Below are positions 8,255 to 16,976 of a stretch of 35,565 bases of DNA, in pieces. The position numbers and the translations under genes are program-made. The notes under the pieces were generated by a model, which was given only the letters and a program-made list of their open reading frames with translations, was not told the DNA's origin and did no database searches. This DNA is from Geobacter sp. (lineage in GTDB: Bacteria; Desulfobacterota; Desulfuromonadia; Geobacterales; Pseudopelobacteraceae), in contig PLYK01000002.1 of assembly GCA_003151775.1 (NCBI GenBank), positions 1 through 35,565 of the forward strand. Reading direction: 5' to 3'. How positions within the stretch are numbered: position 1 is the first letter of the stretch; each line of letters opens with the position of its first letter.

Positions 8255-8453
8255 CGGCTTTCTCATAACTGCTAACCTATACGGAAAATAGTGGTGCATC
8301 AAGTCTTACGATGAGTGGTTGAGAGATCTGGATGGAATTGACAGTCGAATGAAGGGAAATAATAAGTATTATAAGAATAAGCTTGAAGTATCTGGTATTA
8401 TAACTTATATGAATTATACGTAGCTCATTATCTAACTTGGAAGGACAACGCGA

Positions 8454-9005
8454 ATGGCGACATTGATTGAAATGGCATCTGAAATTGTATCTGCGCACGT
8501 ATCAGCAAATCAAATGAGTACTGAGGAATTGCTTGCCGAAATCCAGAAAGTACACGCAGCTCTGAAGTCGCTTGAAGCAGGTCAAACAGTTGAAGGTGGG
8601 GCTTTTGAGGCTAAACCGGCACTTACTATAAAGCAGGCGTTCAGGAAGGACGAAGTTATCTGTATGATATGTGGGAAAGGCGGTTTCAAAACACTTACCC
8701 GCCACCTGAACCAGGCACATGAGCTGAAGCCCGGCCAATACCGCAAGCAGTTCAATATCCCTTCTTCACAGTCCCTGACAGCCAAGAATTACAGCGAAGC
8801 AAGACGCCAGTCGGCTCTTGATCGTGGCCTTGGTGACAACCTGGCGAAGGCACGGAAGGTGAGAGCCGAGAATATTGCGGCTGCAAAGGCTCCAGCAAAA
8901 GCAGCGAAACCCGCAAAAGCCATAAAGGCTGTAAAGGAAGAGAAACCGGCTAAGCCGGCGAAAGCAACTACCGTTGTGCGCAAAGCTGCAGCGAAGGCAA
9001 AGTAA
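8454..9005 (+). CDS. MucR/Ros-family zinc-finger regulator with Lys/Ala-rich C-terminal tail
   Basis: ICMICGKGGFKTLTRHLNQAHELKPGQYRKQFNIP (C2H2 Ros/MucR signature) followed by AKAPAKAAKPAKAIKAVKEEKPAKPAKA tail; SD GGAAGGA upstream. Confidence 0.92.
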   Translation: MATLIEMASEIVSAHVSANQMSTEELLAEIQKVHAALKSLEAGQTVEGGAFEAKPALTIKQAFRKDEVICMICGKGGFKTLTRHLNQAHELKPGQYRKQFNIPSSQSLTAKNYSEARRQSALDRGLGDNLAKARKVRAENIAAAKAPAKAAKPAKAIKAVKEEKPAKPAKATTVVRKAAAKAK

Positions 9006-9109
9006 CGTAGACTGAAAAGCCTGCGGTGTAGGTTGAGAGGGAGCTTGGTTATAAGGCTCCCACTTTTTGTTTGGGAGTCACACTATACCTACCTTTAAAA
9101 TTAGGGTTT

Positions 9110-9409
9110 TTACGCGGAATGAGGAGAAACACATCCTAACCGTTTCTCCTGTCTTGAATAATTGGCTGCCAGCAGAGTCCATGTAATGTTGGCAAGAGAC
9201 AAGAAAACTCCACCGGCAAAAGAGAACCACTGCCCCAGTGCCGGATAAAAGTAGAGGTTCCATATCCCCCATACAGCGAAGAAAGCTTGGGTCGGCCAGT
9301 AGAAGCCGGTGACTGACTTGTCCCGCAAGATCTGCCTGACGTTGATCCAGCAAAGGAGTCCGCCAAGGATTTCAAAAGTTCCGTTTATCATATCAGGTGT
9401 TAATTTCAT
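9110..9409 (-). CDS. Small membrane protein (phage/island-associated type)
   Basis: MKLTPDMINGTFEILGGLLCWINVRQILRDKSVTGFYWPTQAFFAVWGIWNLYFYPALGQWFSFAGGVFLSLAN; ATGA overlap with the stop of the recombinase gene. Confidence 0.65.
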   Translation of the reverse strand: MKLTPDMINGTFEILGGLLCWINVRQILRDKSVTGFYWPTQAFFAVWGIWNLYFYPALGQWFSFAGGVFLSLANITWTLLAANYSRQEKRLGCVSPHSA

Positions 9410-10056
9410 TGCTCCCCAATCCTCTCTAAACCACGTTCCCCCGCCTGATGCATCGCCCAAATCCGCGTGACCTGGCTTATGCTGCACCCGGCCAGTTTGG
9501 CCGTCCGGCTTATCGAGTGTTTGGCCGTACGTAAAGCAACTATGCGCTCATGCATTGTCGGGTCCGCCTTCCGGCCAGCGTACTTACCTTCGTCCTTGGC
9601 AATCTCTATACCCTGCCGCTGCCGGTCGCGCCTGGTCTCGTAATCGTCAAGGGCCATTTGAAGTGCCAGCTTCAACAGCATCTCCTGGATCGCCTCCAGT
9701 ACGATCTTCGACACACCGTCGGCCTCGGCCGCCAACTCGGACAGATCCACAACACCCGGGACGGACAGCTTGGCGCCCTTGGCCCGGATCGATGCTACCA
9801 GCTGCTCGGCCTCGTCGAGAGGAAGCCGGCTGATCCGATCGATCTTCTCGGCAATGACTACGTCACCCGGCCGGAGATCAGCGATCATGCGCAGCAACTC
9901 AGGCCGATCGGCCCGGGCACCGGAGGCCTTCTCCGCATAAACCCCGGCAATATAATATCCAGCCGCCTGGGTATCGATCTCGATCTGGTGCTGCCGGGTG
10001 AGATCCTGTTCTTCGGTCGAGACTCTGAGATATATTCGCGCGACTTTCATGATCAC
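9406..10056 (-). CDS. Serine recombinase (resolvase/invertase)
   Basis: ARIYLRVSTEEQDLTRQ ... EKASGARADRPELLRMIADLRPGDVVIAEKIDRISR: catalytic Ser and resolvase motifs, C-terminal HTH. Likely ATG at 10050. Confidence 0.93.
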   Translation of the reverse strand: MIMKVARIYLRVSTEEQDLTRQHQIEIDTQAAGYYIAGVYAEKASGARADRPELLRMIADLRPGDVVIAEKIDRISRLPLDEAEQLVASIRAKGAKLSVPGVVDLSELAAEADGVSKIVLEAIQEMLLKLALQMALDDYETRRDRQRQGIEIAKDEGKYAGRKADPTMHERIVALRTAKHSISRTAKLAGCSISQVTRIWAMHQAGERGLERIGEQ

Positions 10057-10081
10057 CCCTATATAATATGGGTATACCTCA

Positions 10082-10166
10082 TTTGGATAGCAGAAAAGTA
10101 CCTATCCAAAAATACAATGAGCAACTTAAAATGTATAGGTGATTATTAGATACTCAAATTGGATAG
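10082..10166. repeat. TTTGGATAG repeats upstream of the recombinase (candidate res/crossover sites)
   Basis: TTTGGATAG (10082-10090), inverted CTATCCAAA (10102-10110), third copy TTGGATAG (10159-10166). Confidence 0.55.
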
Positions 10167-10611
10167 GTTGAGCAAAATGGACCTCGAATTTTGAGCAAAA
10201 CCGTCCATTGAAAATACGTGAACCACAAAACTGTCAAAAAGAGGTTGAGTGGACCTTAGACTGACAAGAATTTCAGATCAACCAGGTCCCCTTTTCAGGT
10301 GTACCACAAATTGACATTTACAGCCGATTCATTCCCCGGCCACGGTTTGGCTATTCGCCATGCCTTCAGGAGGGGCCCTCACATAAGTGAATAGTAGCAA
10401 TGAATTATTAATATCGTCACGTTAGCGAAACATTCCTGGTCTATACTTCTCCAGAACTTGGTTAATTCTTCGACATCTCCGGAAGGACCGGGAAGCCTGC
10501 TACTGACGTTTTTTTGTTGCGGGCTTTTCCTGTTTACAACCTCGCGAAGCTGGCATCTGTGGTGCCTTGGCGACGTAGGTAATGAATCTCTTAGGGTCAT
10601 ATCCAAAACAT

Positions 10612-10640
10612 ACCCCGCTGCTTGCGGCGGGGTGCTTTAT
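10612..10640 (+). terminator. Intrinsic terminator-like hairpin
   Basis: ACCCCGC-tgcttgcg-GCGGGGT followed by a weak T-rich tract gctttatta. Confidence 0.5.
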
Positions 10641-10681
10641 TATAGAGACTGAAAAAGTCTTTATGAAAATGGAGAATCTCT

Positions 10682-11068
10682 ATGGGCAGAGTGAAACAAT
10701 TGGTCAAGGCAATTACTGTTCTGTTGTTGGTGCTGTCTATTTCGGCATGTGTTACAAACACTCACCAACAATTCTCCAAGGCAACCATTGTTGCAAGGAC
10801 AGGTGCCACCATACACCTTTTTAATGGTGTAAAGAATATGGCAAAGAAAGAATTCTGTTTTAACGAAATAATTACAGTATATCGTTATTTTGGCTGGCGC
10901 TACAAGTGCCCCGGTGAAGTTGGAAAGATCAAAATTACGGGCTATGTGGGTGACCACTACCTTGAAGGGATTGTTGTCGAAGGGAATATACAAGATGATG
11001 ATGTCGCGATGAAACCCAACGATGAGTATACGAGCATCATAATATTGCAGGAATCGGGTTATAAATGA
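10682..11068 (+). CDS. Putative lipoprotein, hypothetical
   Basis: Signal with lipobox MGRVKQLVKAITVLLLVLSISAC; SD GGAGA upstream. Confidence 0.75.
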   Translation: MGRVKQLVKAITVLLLVLSISACVTNTHQQFSKATIVARTGATIHLFNGVKNMAKKEFCFNEIITVYRYFGWRYKCPGEVGKIKITGYVGDHYLEGIVVEGNIQDDDVAMKPNDEYTSIIILQESGYK

Positions 11069-11278
11069 GTTTATGGGGTAGTTACAGAAAACGGATTGTA
11101 GAGTACGTTAAGGAGGGCGGGAGTCAAAGAAACGGTAGTAGATTTATTGTTTACAGTTTGACAAGAGTTTTTAAACGGGCTAGTCACACTATTTGGTAGG
11201 ACGAATATAAGAATAGTAACACATTGAATACGCGCTGGAATATATTTATAACACGATTAGATTTGAGAAATCAGCATA

Positions 11279-12058
11279 ATGAATAAATTGAAGATACAAA
11301 ACCTCCCCATTATGAACGCAGTTATGGTTTCGCTGACACTCCATGTCCTGGCAGGATGGGTTTTCCTGCAAGTTTCGCGAGACATAACGAATCATAGAGT
11401 TGTACCGCCTGTCGAATTTTTCGTCGTCCCCCCCCCGACACCTGAACACGTAACACCGGTTGTACCCCAGCCTGCGGTGAAACCGGCACAAAAAAATGTG
11501 GCTGCACGCCTTCAGCAGGTTCCTCCGCCAACGCCGGTCGCAACAAGCAAGCCGGCCAACGAAAGCCCCGTGGTACCGAGCCAGATAAAGCAAAAGATTG
11601 AAGCAGCGCCTCCGCCATCTGCCGTCCCACCCATTGCAGCATCCCCGCAAGCTAAGGCACCGTCTCCCCTCCATGCTGCCGGCCCGGCATCAGCGGCCGT
11701 CGCTGCCGCTCCTTCCGCTTCAAGTTCACAGGCTTCCTCGCGGAGCACCACGGAAAGAAACAATGACACCGGAACGGTCATCGGACCGAGCTTCGATGCC
11801 GGCTACCTGAACAACCCCGTTCCGCCGTATCCCGCCGCCGCCAAAAAACTGAAGCTGCAAGGGACCGCCGTTGTTCGGGTACTCGTCTCTCCTGAAGGGC
11901 AACCGAAGAATGTCGCATTGGAAAAAACGTCGGGGGTACGGATACTCGATGAGACCGCCGTGGAAACGGTAAAGCGTTGGTCGTTCGTTCCGGCACGGTG
12001 CGGTAGCAACCGCATTGCGGCATGGGTCGATGTCCCCATCAAGTTTCGATTGAACTGA
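11279..12058 (+). CDS. tonB: TonB-family energy transducer
   Basis: N-terminal TM, Pro-rich linker, C-terminal PYPAAAKKLKLQGTAVVRVLVSPEGQPKNVALEKTSGVRILDETAVETVKRWSFVPAR. Confidence 0.93.
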   Translation: MNKLKIQNLPIMNAVMVSLTLHVLAGWVFLQVSRDITNHRVVPPVEFFVVPPPTPEHVTPVVPQPAVKPAQKNVAARLQQVPPPTPVATSKPANESPVVPSQIKQKIEAAPPPSAVPPIAASPQAKAPSPLHAAGPASAAVAAAPSASSSQASSRSTTERNNDTGTVIGPSFDAGYLNNPVPPYPAAAKKLKLQGTAVVRVLVSPEGQPKNVALEKTSGVRILDETAVETVKRWSFVPARCGSNRIAAWVDVPIKFRLN

Positions 12059-12083
12059 ACTTCTATTTCACAGGAGACAATTA

Positions 12084-14183
12084 GTGGGTGCGGAGCGCAG
12101 AAGATGGGTGTTGTTCAAACAATGTGCTGTATGTATTCGAAGACTCTTGGTAGTGATTATGGCTTCTTTTCCGATGACCGCTTTTGCCGGAGGCGTACAG
12201 ACGCTGGTGCCGGTGGAGGTGATCGACTCGGCGGAGAACCTTATCGGCAGCGCCGACTCCTCAACAGAAGGCACGGTCACCCCCAAGCAGATGGAAACCC
12301 GGCCACTGCTCCGCACCGGAGAACTCCTGGAAATGGTTCCCGGACTGGTGGTCAGCCAGCACAGCGGCGAAGGGAAGGCAAACCAATATTATCTGCGGGG
12401 ATTCAACCTCGACCATGGCACGGATCTGGCGACCACGGTGGCGGGCATGCCGGTCAATATGCCGACCCATGCCCACGGCCAGGGGTACTCCGATCTGAGC
12501 TTCCTGATTCCGGAGCTGATCAGCGGCATCCAGTACCGCAAGGGGCCATACTATGCCGACGAGGGGGACTTCTCCGCTGCCGGTGCAGTGCATATGGATT
12601 ACATGAACGAATTGAGGAAGAACATCGCTTCGACGACTGTCGGCACGGACGGATATGAGCGGCTGTTTGCCGCCGCTTCCAACAATCTGCTGAAAGGCAA
12701 ACTGCTCTACGCGCTGGAACTGTCTCACAATAACGGCCCATGGGAAAATCCGGATAACTACCGGAAGATCAACGGCGTGCTTCGCTACAGCCAAAACAAT
12801 GGACGGGATGACTTCGACATTACCGCCATGGCGTATTACGGCAAATGGAACGCCACGAACCAGGATGCGGACCGCGCCATTGCGGAAGGTCTGATATCCC
12901 GCTTTGGGACGCTCGATCCAAGCGACCAGGGGAATTCATACCGTTACAGTCTGTCCGGTAACTGGCAGCATACGGAGGAAAGCTCCGTCACCAAGGTGAC
13001 CGGCTACCTGATCGCCTATGGCATGGACCTGTATAATGATTTTACCTATTTCCTGGATAATCCCTCCCAGGGAGACCAATTCCATCAAGAGGACAAACGA
13101 ATCATTTCCGGCCTGAAGGCCAGCCGGACATGGCTGGGCAAACTGGCCGGCCATGACATGGACAACACCATCGGCGTGCAGATCCGCAACGACAATATCC
13201 CTTCGGTAAGCCTGTACAACACCCAGGCGACCAATCTGCTCGCAACCATCGTTCAAGACCATGTTTCGCAAACCAGTATCGGATTCTATTTCCAGAACGG
13301 CTTCAAGTGGGCGGAGAAGTTCCGGACCGTGGCAGGCGTGCGCGGCGACTATTACCACTGGCAGGTGAACGCCAATGTCCCGCAGAATTCCGGTGAAGCC
13401 GATGCCTTCCTCGCCAGCCCCAAACTGAGCATGATCTTCGGCCCTTGGGAAAAGACGGAGTTCTTTATCAACGGCGGTTACGGCTTCCACAGCAATGACG
13501 GAAGGGGCGTGACCGAAACGGTCGATACGTCGTCAGGCCAGCCGGTCTCCAAGGTTACCCCGCTGGTCAAGGCGTACGGAGCCGAGGTCGGCACACGTAC
13601 CGCCATAATCCCGCACCTGCAAAACGAACTGACGTTCTGGTTCCTCAACATTGGTTCGGAGCTCACCTTTGACGGTGATCACGGGGTCATCTCGCACAGC
13701 TATCCGAGCCGCCGCTATGGCGTAGAATGGGCAAACTTCTATACGCCGGTCCCCTGGTTCACGCTGGACGCCGACTTTGCCTGTTCCTATGCCCGCTTTA
13801 AAGATGATCCCTTCGGCTCCTACATTCCCGGGTCTCCGGAAGGGGTCATCTCCGCAGGCGCTGCCATCGACGATATCCGCGGTTTTTTCGGGAGCCTTCG
13901 GCTGCGATACTTTGGGGCACGCCCACTGATCGATGACAACAGCGTCCGCTCAAATCCCAGCACAATCGTCAATGGCCGTGTCGGCTACAAATTTCATGAC
14001 AAGCCTTTTGCAGGGTGGCGGCTTTTTGTGGATGTGTTCAACATCTTCAACGTGAAAACAAGCAATATCGACTATTACTACACCTCAAGACTCCCCGGGG
14101 AACCGCCCGGCGGCGTAAACGATGTCCACACGCACCAGGAAGAGCCTCTAGAAGCGCGGGTCACCCTGGAAATGAAATTTTAG
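12084..14183 (+). CDS. TonB-dependent receptor
   Basis: Plug (MVPGLVVSQHSGEGKANQYYLRGFNLDHGTDL...YRKGPYYADEGDFSAAGAVHM) and barrel with terminal aromatic residue (LEARVTLEMKF*). Confidence 0.93.
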   Translation: MGAERRRWVLFKQCAVCIRRLLVVIMASFPMTAFAGGVQTLVPVEVIDSAENLIGSADSSTEGTVTPKQMETRPLLRTGELLEMVPGLVVSQHSGEGKANQYYLRGFNLDHGTDLATTVAGMPVNMPTHAHGQGYSDLSFLIPELISGIQYRKGPYYADEGDFSAAGAVHMDYMNELRKNIASTTVGTDGYERLFAAASNNLLKGKLLYALELSHNNGPWENPDNYRKINGVLRYSQNNGRDDFDITAMAYYGKWNATNQDADRAIAEGLISRFGTLDPSDQGNSYRYSLSGNWQHTEESSVTKVTGYLIAYGMDLYNDFTYFLDNPSQGDQFHQEDKRIISGLKASRTWLGKLAGHDMDNTIGVQIRNDNIPSVSLYNTQATNLLATIVQDHVSQTSIGFYFQNGFKWAEKFRTVAGVRGDYYHWQVNANVPQNSGEADAFLASPKLSMIFGPWEKTEFFINGGYGFHSNDGRGVTETVDTSSGQPVSKVTPLVKAYGAEVGTRTAIIPHLQNELTFWFLNIGSELTFDGDHGVISHSYPSRRYGVEWANFYTPVPWFTLDADFACSYARFKDDPFGSYIPGSPEGVISAGAAIDDIRGFFGSLRLRYFGARPLIDDNSVRSNPSTIVNGRVGYKFHDKPFAGWRLFVDVFNIFNVKTSNIDYYYTSRLPGEPPGGVNDVHTHQEEPLEARVTLEMKF

Positions 14184-14193
14184 GAGTATTGCG

Positions 14194-15111
14194 ATGATAC
14201 GTATAATGATGGTCATAGCTTTGATCCTGTCCCTTGCTGGTTGCGGTGACAGCGGGTCTGCTCCCACTTTTACCGAAACGGCAACCGGAACGGTGATGAC
14301 TTCTTCCGACGGCAGCACATGGTCCGGCCCGGTATCGATAACGGCAGACAAGGAGTTGAATAGTATCACCTACGGCAGTAGCCAATTCGTTGCAGTTGGT
14401 CAGGATGGAACCATTTTGACCTCTGCCGACGGCGCCGCCTGGACCAGCCAAAAATCAGGCACCATAAATTCTCTCTATGGGATCACCTTCGCCAACGGGC
14501 AATTTGTCGCTGTGGGGGATGCGGGCACTATACTCACCTCTCTCGACGGCGTCTCCTGGTCTGGGCAGAGCTCCGGCGCGCCGGCCCAATTAACCGGCGT
14601 AACCTTCGGCAACGGTAAATATATTGCGGTCGGGGCAAGCGCCATCCTGACCTCTCCCGACGGCGTGACCTGGACTACGCAGCTTTATGGCCCGACACGG
14701 TACTTTTACAGCGTTGTCTTCGGAAACGGTCAATTCGTTATTGCAAGCGATTCCGGCGGCATCATGACCTCCACCGACGGCGCTACCTGGACTGGCCGAA
14801 AATCGGGTACCGCCGGCAACCTGTACGGCATCACTTTCGGTGGCAGTCAGTTTGTTGCCGTGGGCGTGGAGACTATCCTTACCTCTCCCGACGGTGTTGT
14901 GTGGACAGCCCGTTCATCAGGTTCGACAAGCAATCTGGTCGGCTTAACCTATGCCAACGGCCAATATATTGTCGTCGGTAATACCATCGCAATAAACAGC
15001 ACAGGGTTCATCCTGACTTCTCCCGATGGCGTCAACTGGACCAGACAAGCGACGACAAGCAATCTGTATGGGGTTGCTTTCGGCGCCGGCAAATTTATCT
15101 CGGTTGGATAG
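14194..15111 (+). CDS. Lipoprotein with about 40-aa beta-propeller-like repeats
   Basis: Lipobox LILSLAGC; repeated units ILTSPDGVTWT...SGT..NLYGITFGNGQFVAVGD. Confidence 0.8.
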   Translation: MIRIMMVIALILSLAGCGDSGSAPTFTETATGTVMTSSDGSTWSGPVSITADKELNSITYGSSQFVAVGQDGTILTSADGAAWTSQKSGTINSLYGITFANGQFVAVGDAGTILTSLDGVSWSGQSSGAPAQLTGVTFGNGKYIAVGASAILTSPDGVTWTTQLYGPTRYFYSVVFGNGQFVIASDSGGIMTSTDGATWTGRKSGTAGNLYGITFGGSQFVAVGVETILTSPDGVVWTARSSGSTSNLVGLTYANGQYIVVGNTIAINSTGFILTSPDGVNWTRQATTSNLYGVAFGAGKFISVG

Positions 15112-15164
15112 TCGGATAGCGGAACGATACGCGGTTTGGTGCTCGGACGGGTTATTTAAAACTA

Positions 15165-15857
15165 ATGTTCTCGGAGGTATTTCTTGTGGGCCTTTTGATC
15201 GGCACCGGTGTTGTTGTCAGGATTGTCCTGCTCATTCTCATGGGGTTCTCGGTCCTGTCGTGGACCATCATCATGTTCAAGTTTTTCCAGATCCATAAAG
15301 CCAACAGCAATTCCGAGAATTTCATGGATTTTTTTTGGAAATCCAAACGCTTTGACGCCATCGCTTCCCAGGTGGACCGTTTCAACAGTTCGCCTTTGAC
15401 GATGCTCTTCAACGAGGGATACGGCGAGTTGGGCAAGTTTATGGAAGGGAGAGACAAGGCCGACACCAGCATCCTCAGCACCGACCTGGGGGGTATCGAA
15501 AACGTCTCCCGCGCCTTGCGCCGCGCCACCAATTCGGAGATCACCCGTCTCGAAAAATACACCACCTTCCTGGCGACCACCGGCTCCACCTCGCCGTTCA
15601 TCGGCCTGTTCGGGACGGTCTGGGGCATCATGACCGCCTTTCAGGGGATCGGCAAAACCGGTTCCGCCTCGCTGGCCGTGGTGGCCCCCGGTATCGCGGA
15701 GGCGCTGATCGCCACTGCCATCGGCCTGGTGGCCGCCATCCCGGCCGTCATGGCCTACAATCATTTCCAGCACAAGATCCGGGTGATGATCAATGAGATG
15801 GACAGCTTCTCCACCGAGTTTCTCAATATAGTGCAACGAAACGTGGCAGGGAAATAA
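15165..15857 (+). CDS. MotA/TolQ/ExbB proton channel family protein
   Basis: TTGSTSPFIGLFGTVWGIMTAFQGIGKTGSASLAVVAPGIAEALIATAIGLVAAIPAVMAYNHF. Confidence 0.95.
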   Translation: MFSEVFLVGLLIGTGVVVRIVLLILMGFSVLSWTIIMFKFFQIHKANSNSENFMDFFWKSKRFDAIASQVDRFNSSPLTMLFNEGYGELGKFMEGRDKADTSILSTDLGGIENVSRALRRATNSEITRLEKYTTFLATTGSTSPFIGLFGTVWGIMTAFQGIGKTGSASLAVVAPGIAEALIATAIGLVAAIPAVMAYNHFQHKIRVMINEMDSFSTEFLNIVQRNVAGK

Positions 15858-15860
15858 GCG

Positions 15861-16274
15861 ATGGCGATGGGCGGACGTAATGACAACAGGGGCACGATGT
15901 CGGAGATAAACGTCACCCCGCTGGTTGACGTCATGCTGGTGCTCCTGGTTATCTTCATGGTGACCGCGCCGATGATGCAGCAGGGGGTCCAGGTAAACCT
16001 TCCCAAAGCCGACACCAAGGCCATGAATCCGGCGGAGGAAACGGTCGTGGTCACCGTGGACAAGAACAACAAGGTCTTCATCAACAAGGAGGAAACCCCG
16101 GTAGGTGATCTGCGCTCCAAGCTGACAGACATGTTCGCCACGCGGACCAAGAAAGAGGTTTTCCTCAAGGCCGACGCGAGCGTCCCCTACGGCGAGGTCG
16201 TCAGGATCATGGCCGACATCAAGGGTGCCGGGATTGAGCGGCTCGGCATGGTGACGGAACCGGCTCCGAAATAA
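15861..16274 (+). CDS. ExbD/TolR family biopolymer transport protein
   Basis: MSEINVTPLVDVMLVLLVIFMVTAPMMQQGVQVNLPKA. Confidence 0.95.
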   Translation: MAMGGRNDNRGTMSEINVTPLVDVMLVLLVIFMVTAPMMQQGVQVNLPKADTKAMNPAEETVVVTVDKNNKVFINKEETPVGDLRSKLTDMFATRTKKEVFLKADASVPYGEVVRIMADIKGAGIERLGMVTEPAPK

Positions 16275-16320
16275 TCCAAAACCGGTAGCGTGAAGGTGCG
16301 CTCCAAGGAGGCAGGTATCA

Positions 16321-16950
16321 ATGGGACTCATAAGAATCTTACTGATGGCGGTGGTGCTGGTCATATTGGCCTCAGCCGCAACATTCGGGCATGGTCTCGG
16401 TATAGAAATGGATCAGCAAGGCAGGGAACTCTCCAGCAAGGACCAGTCAGACCTTGCGGAATGGGAAGCATTGGATCAGCAAGTCAGGGACTTCTCTAAT
16501 AAAGGGCAGTACGACCGTGCTATGGTGGCGGCGGAAAAGGCGCTGGAGATTGCCAAACAAAGCGCTTATCTCAGCGAAGCGGGCGCTGTGGGCGTGAGCA
16601 CATCCAGTCTGGCAATCGGTTACTATAATCAGGCCCAATATGCGCAGGCCGAACCGCTATTCCAATTATTGTTAAACATGTATGAAAAAAAGCCGGGTCC
16701 TGATAACCCCACGGTCGCCGCCATCCTCAACAACCTGGGGAGTGTTCATGAACACCAGGGCCACATTGCGCAGGCCGAAACACTATACAAACGCGCACTG
16801 GAAATTGATGAAAACGTTCTTGGTCCCGATCACGCCAATGTGGCTGTCGCTCTCAAAAATTTAGCAGGCATATACAGGTTGACTCATCGAGATGTTGATG
16901 CCGCCAGACTCGAACAACGGGCGGCAGCCATTGAGGCTATCAAGCGATGA
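16321..16950 (+). CDS. Exported tetratricopeptide repeat protein (kinesin-light-chain type)
   Basis: Signal peptide then A.PLFQLLLNMYEKKPGPDNPTVAAILNNLGSVHEHQGHIAQAETLYKRALEIDENVLGPDHANVAVALKNLAGIYR. Confidence 0.9.
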   Translation: MGLIRILLMAVVLVILASAATFGHGLGIEMDQQGRELSSKDQSDLAEWEALDQQVRDFSNKGQYDRAMVAAEKALEIAKQSAYLSEAGAVGVSTSSLAIGYYNQAQYAQAEPLFQLLLNMYEKKPGPDNPTVAAILNNLGSVHEHQGHIAQAETLYKRALEIDENVLGPDHANVAVALKNLAGIYRLTHRDVDAARLEQRAAAIEAIKR

Positions 16951-16976
16951 CGGGTCATTGTCAAAGGAGAATCTGC

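Noticed and set aside
10176-10275. IS-end-like sequences (TGGACctcgaattttgagcaaaaccGTCCA; AGTGGACCTTAGACTGACAAG)
   Set aside because: Resemble IS3-type termini but no transposase or second end is visible; too short to call an element.
10379-10652. Small ORFs 10379..10606 (-) and 10458..10652 (+)
   Set aside because: No convincing SD/start context and low-complexity translations; likely non-coding.
15162-16364. 400-aa minus-strand ORF opposite exbB/exbD
   Set aside because: Shadow ORF, His/Arg/Gly-rich low-complexity translation antisense to well-supported genes.
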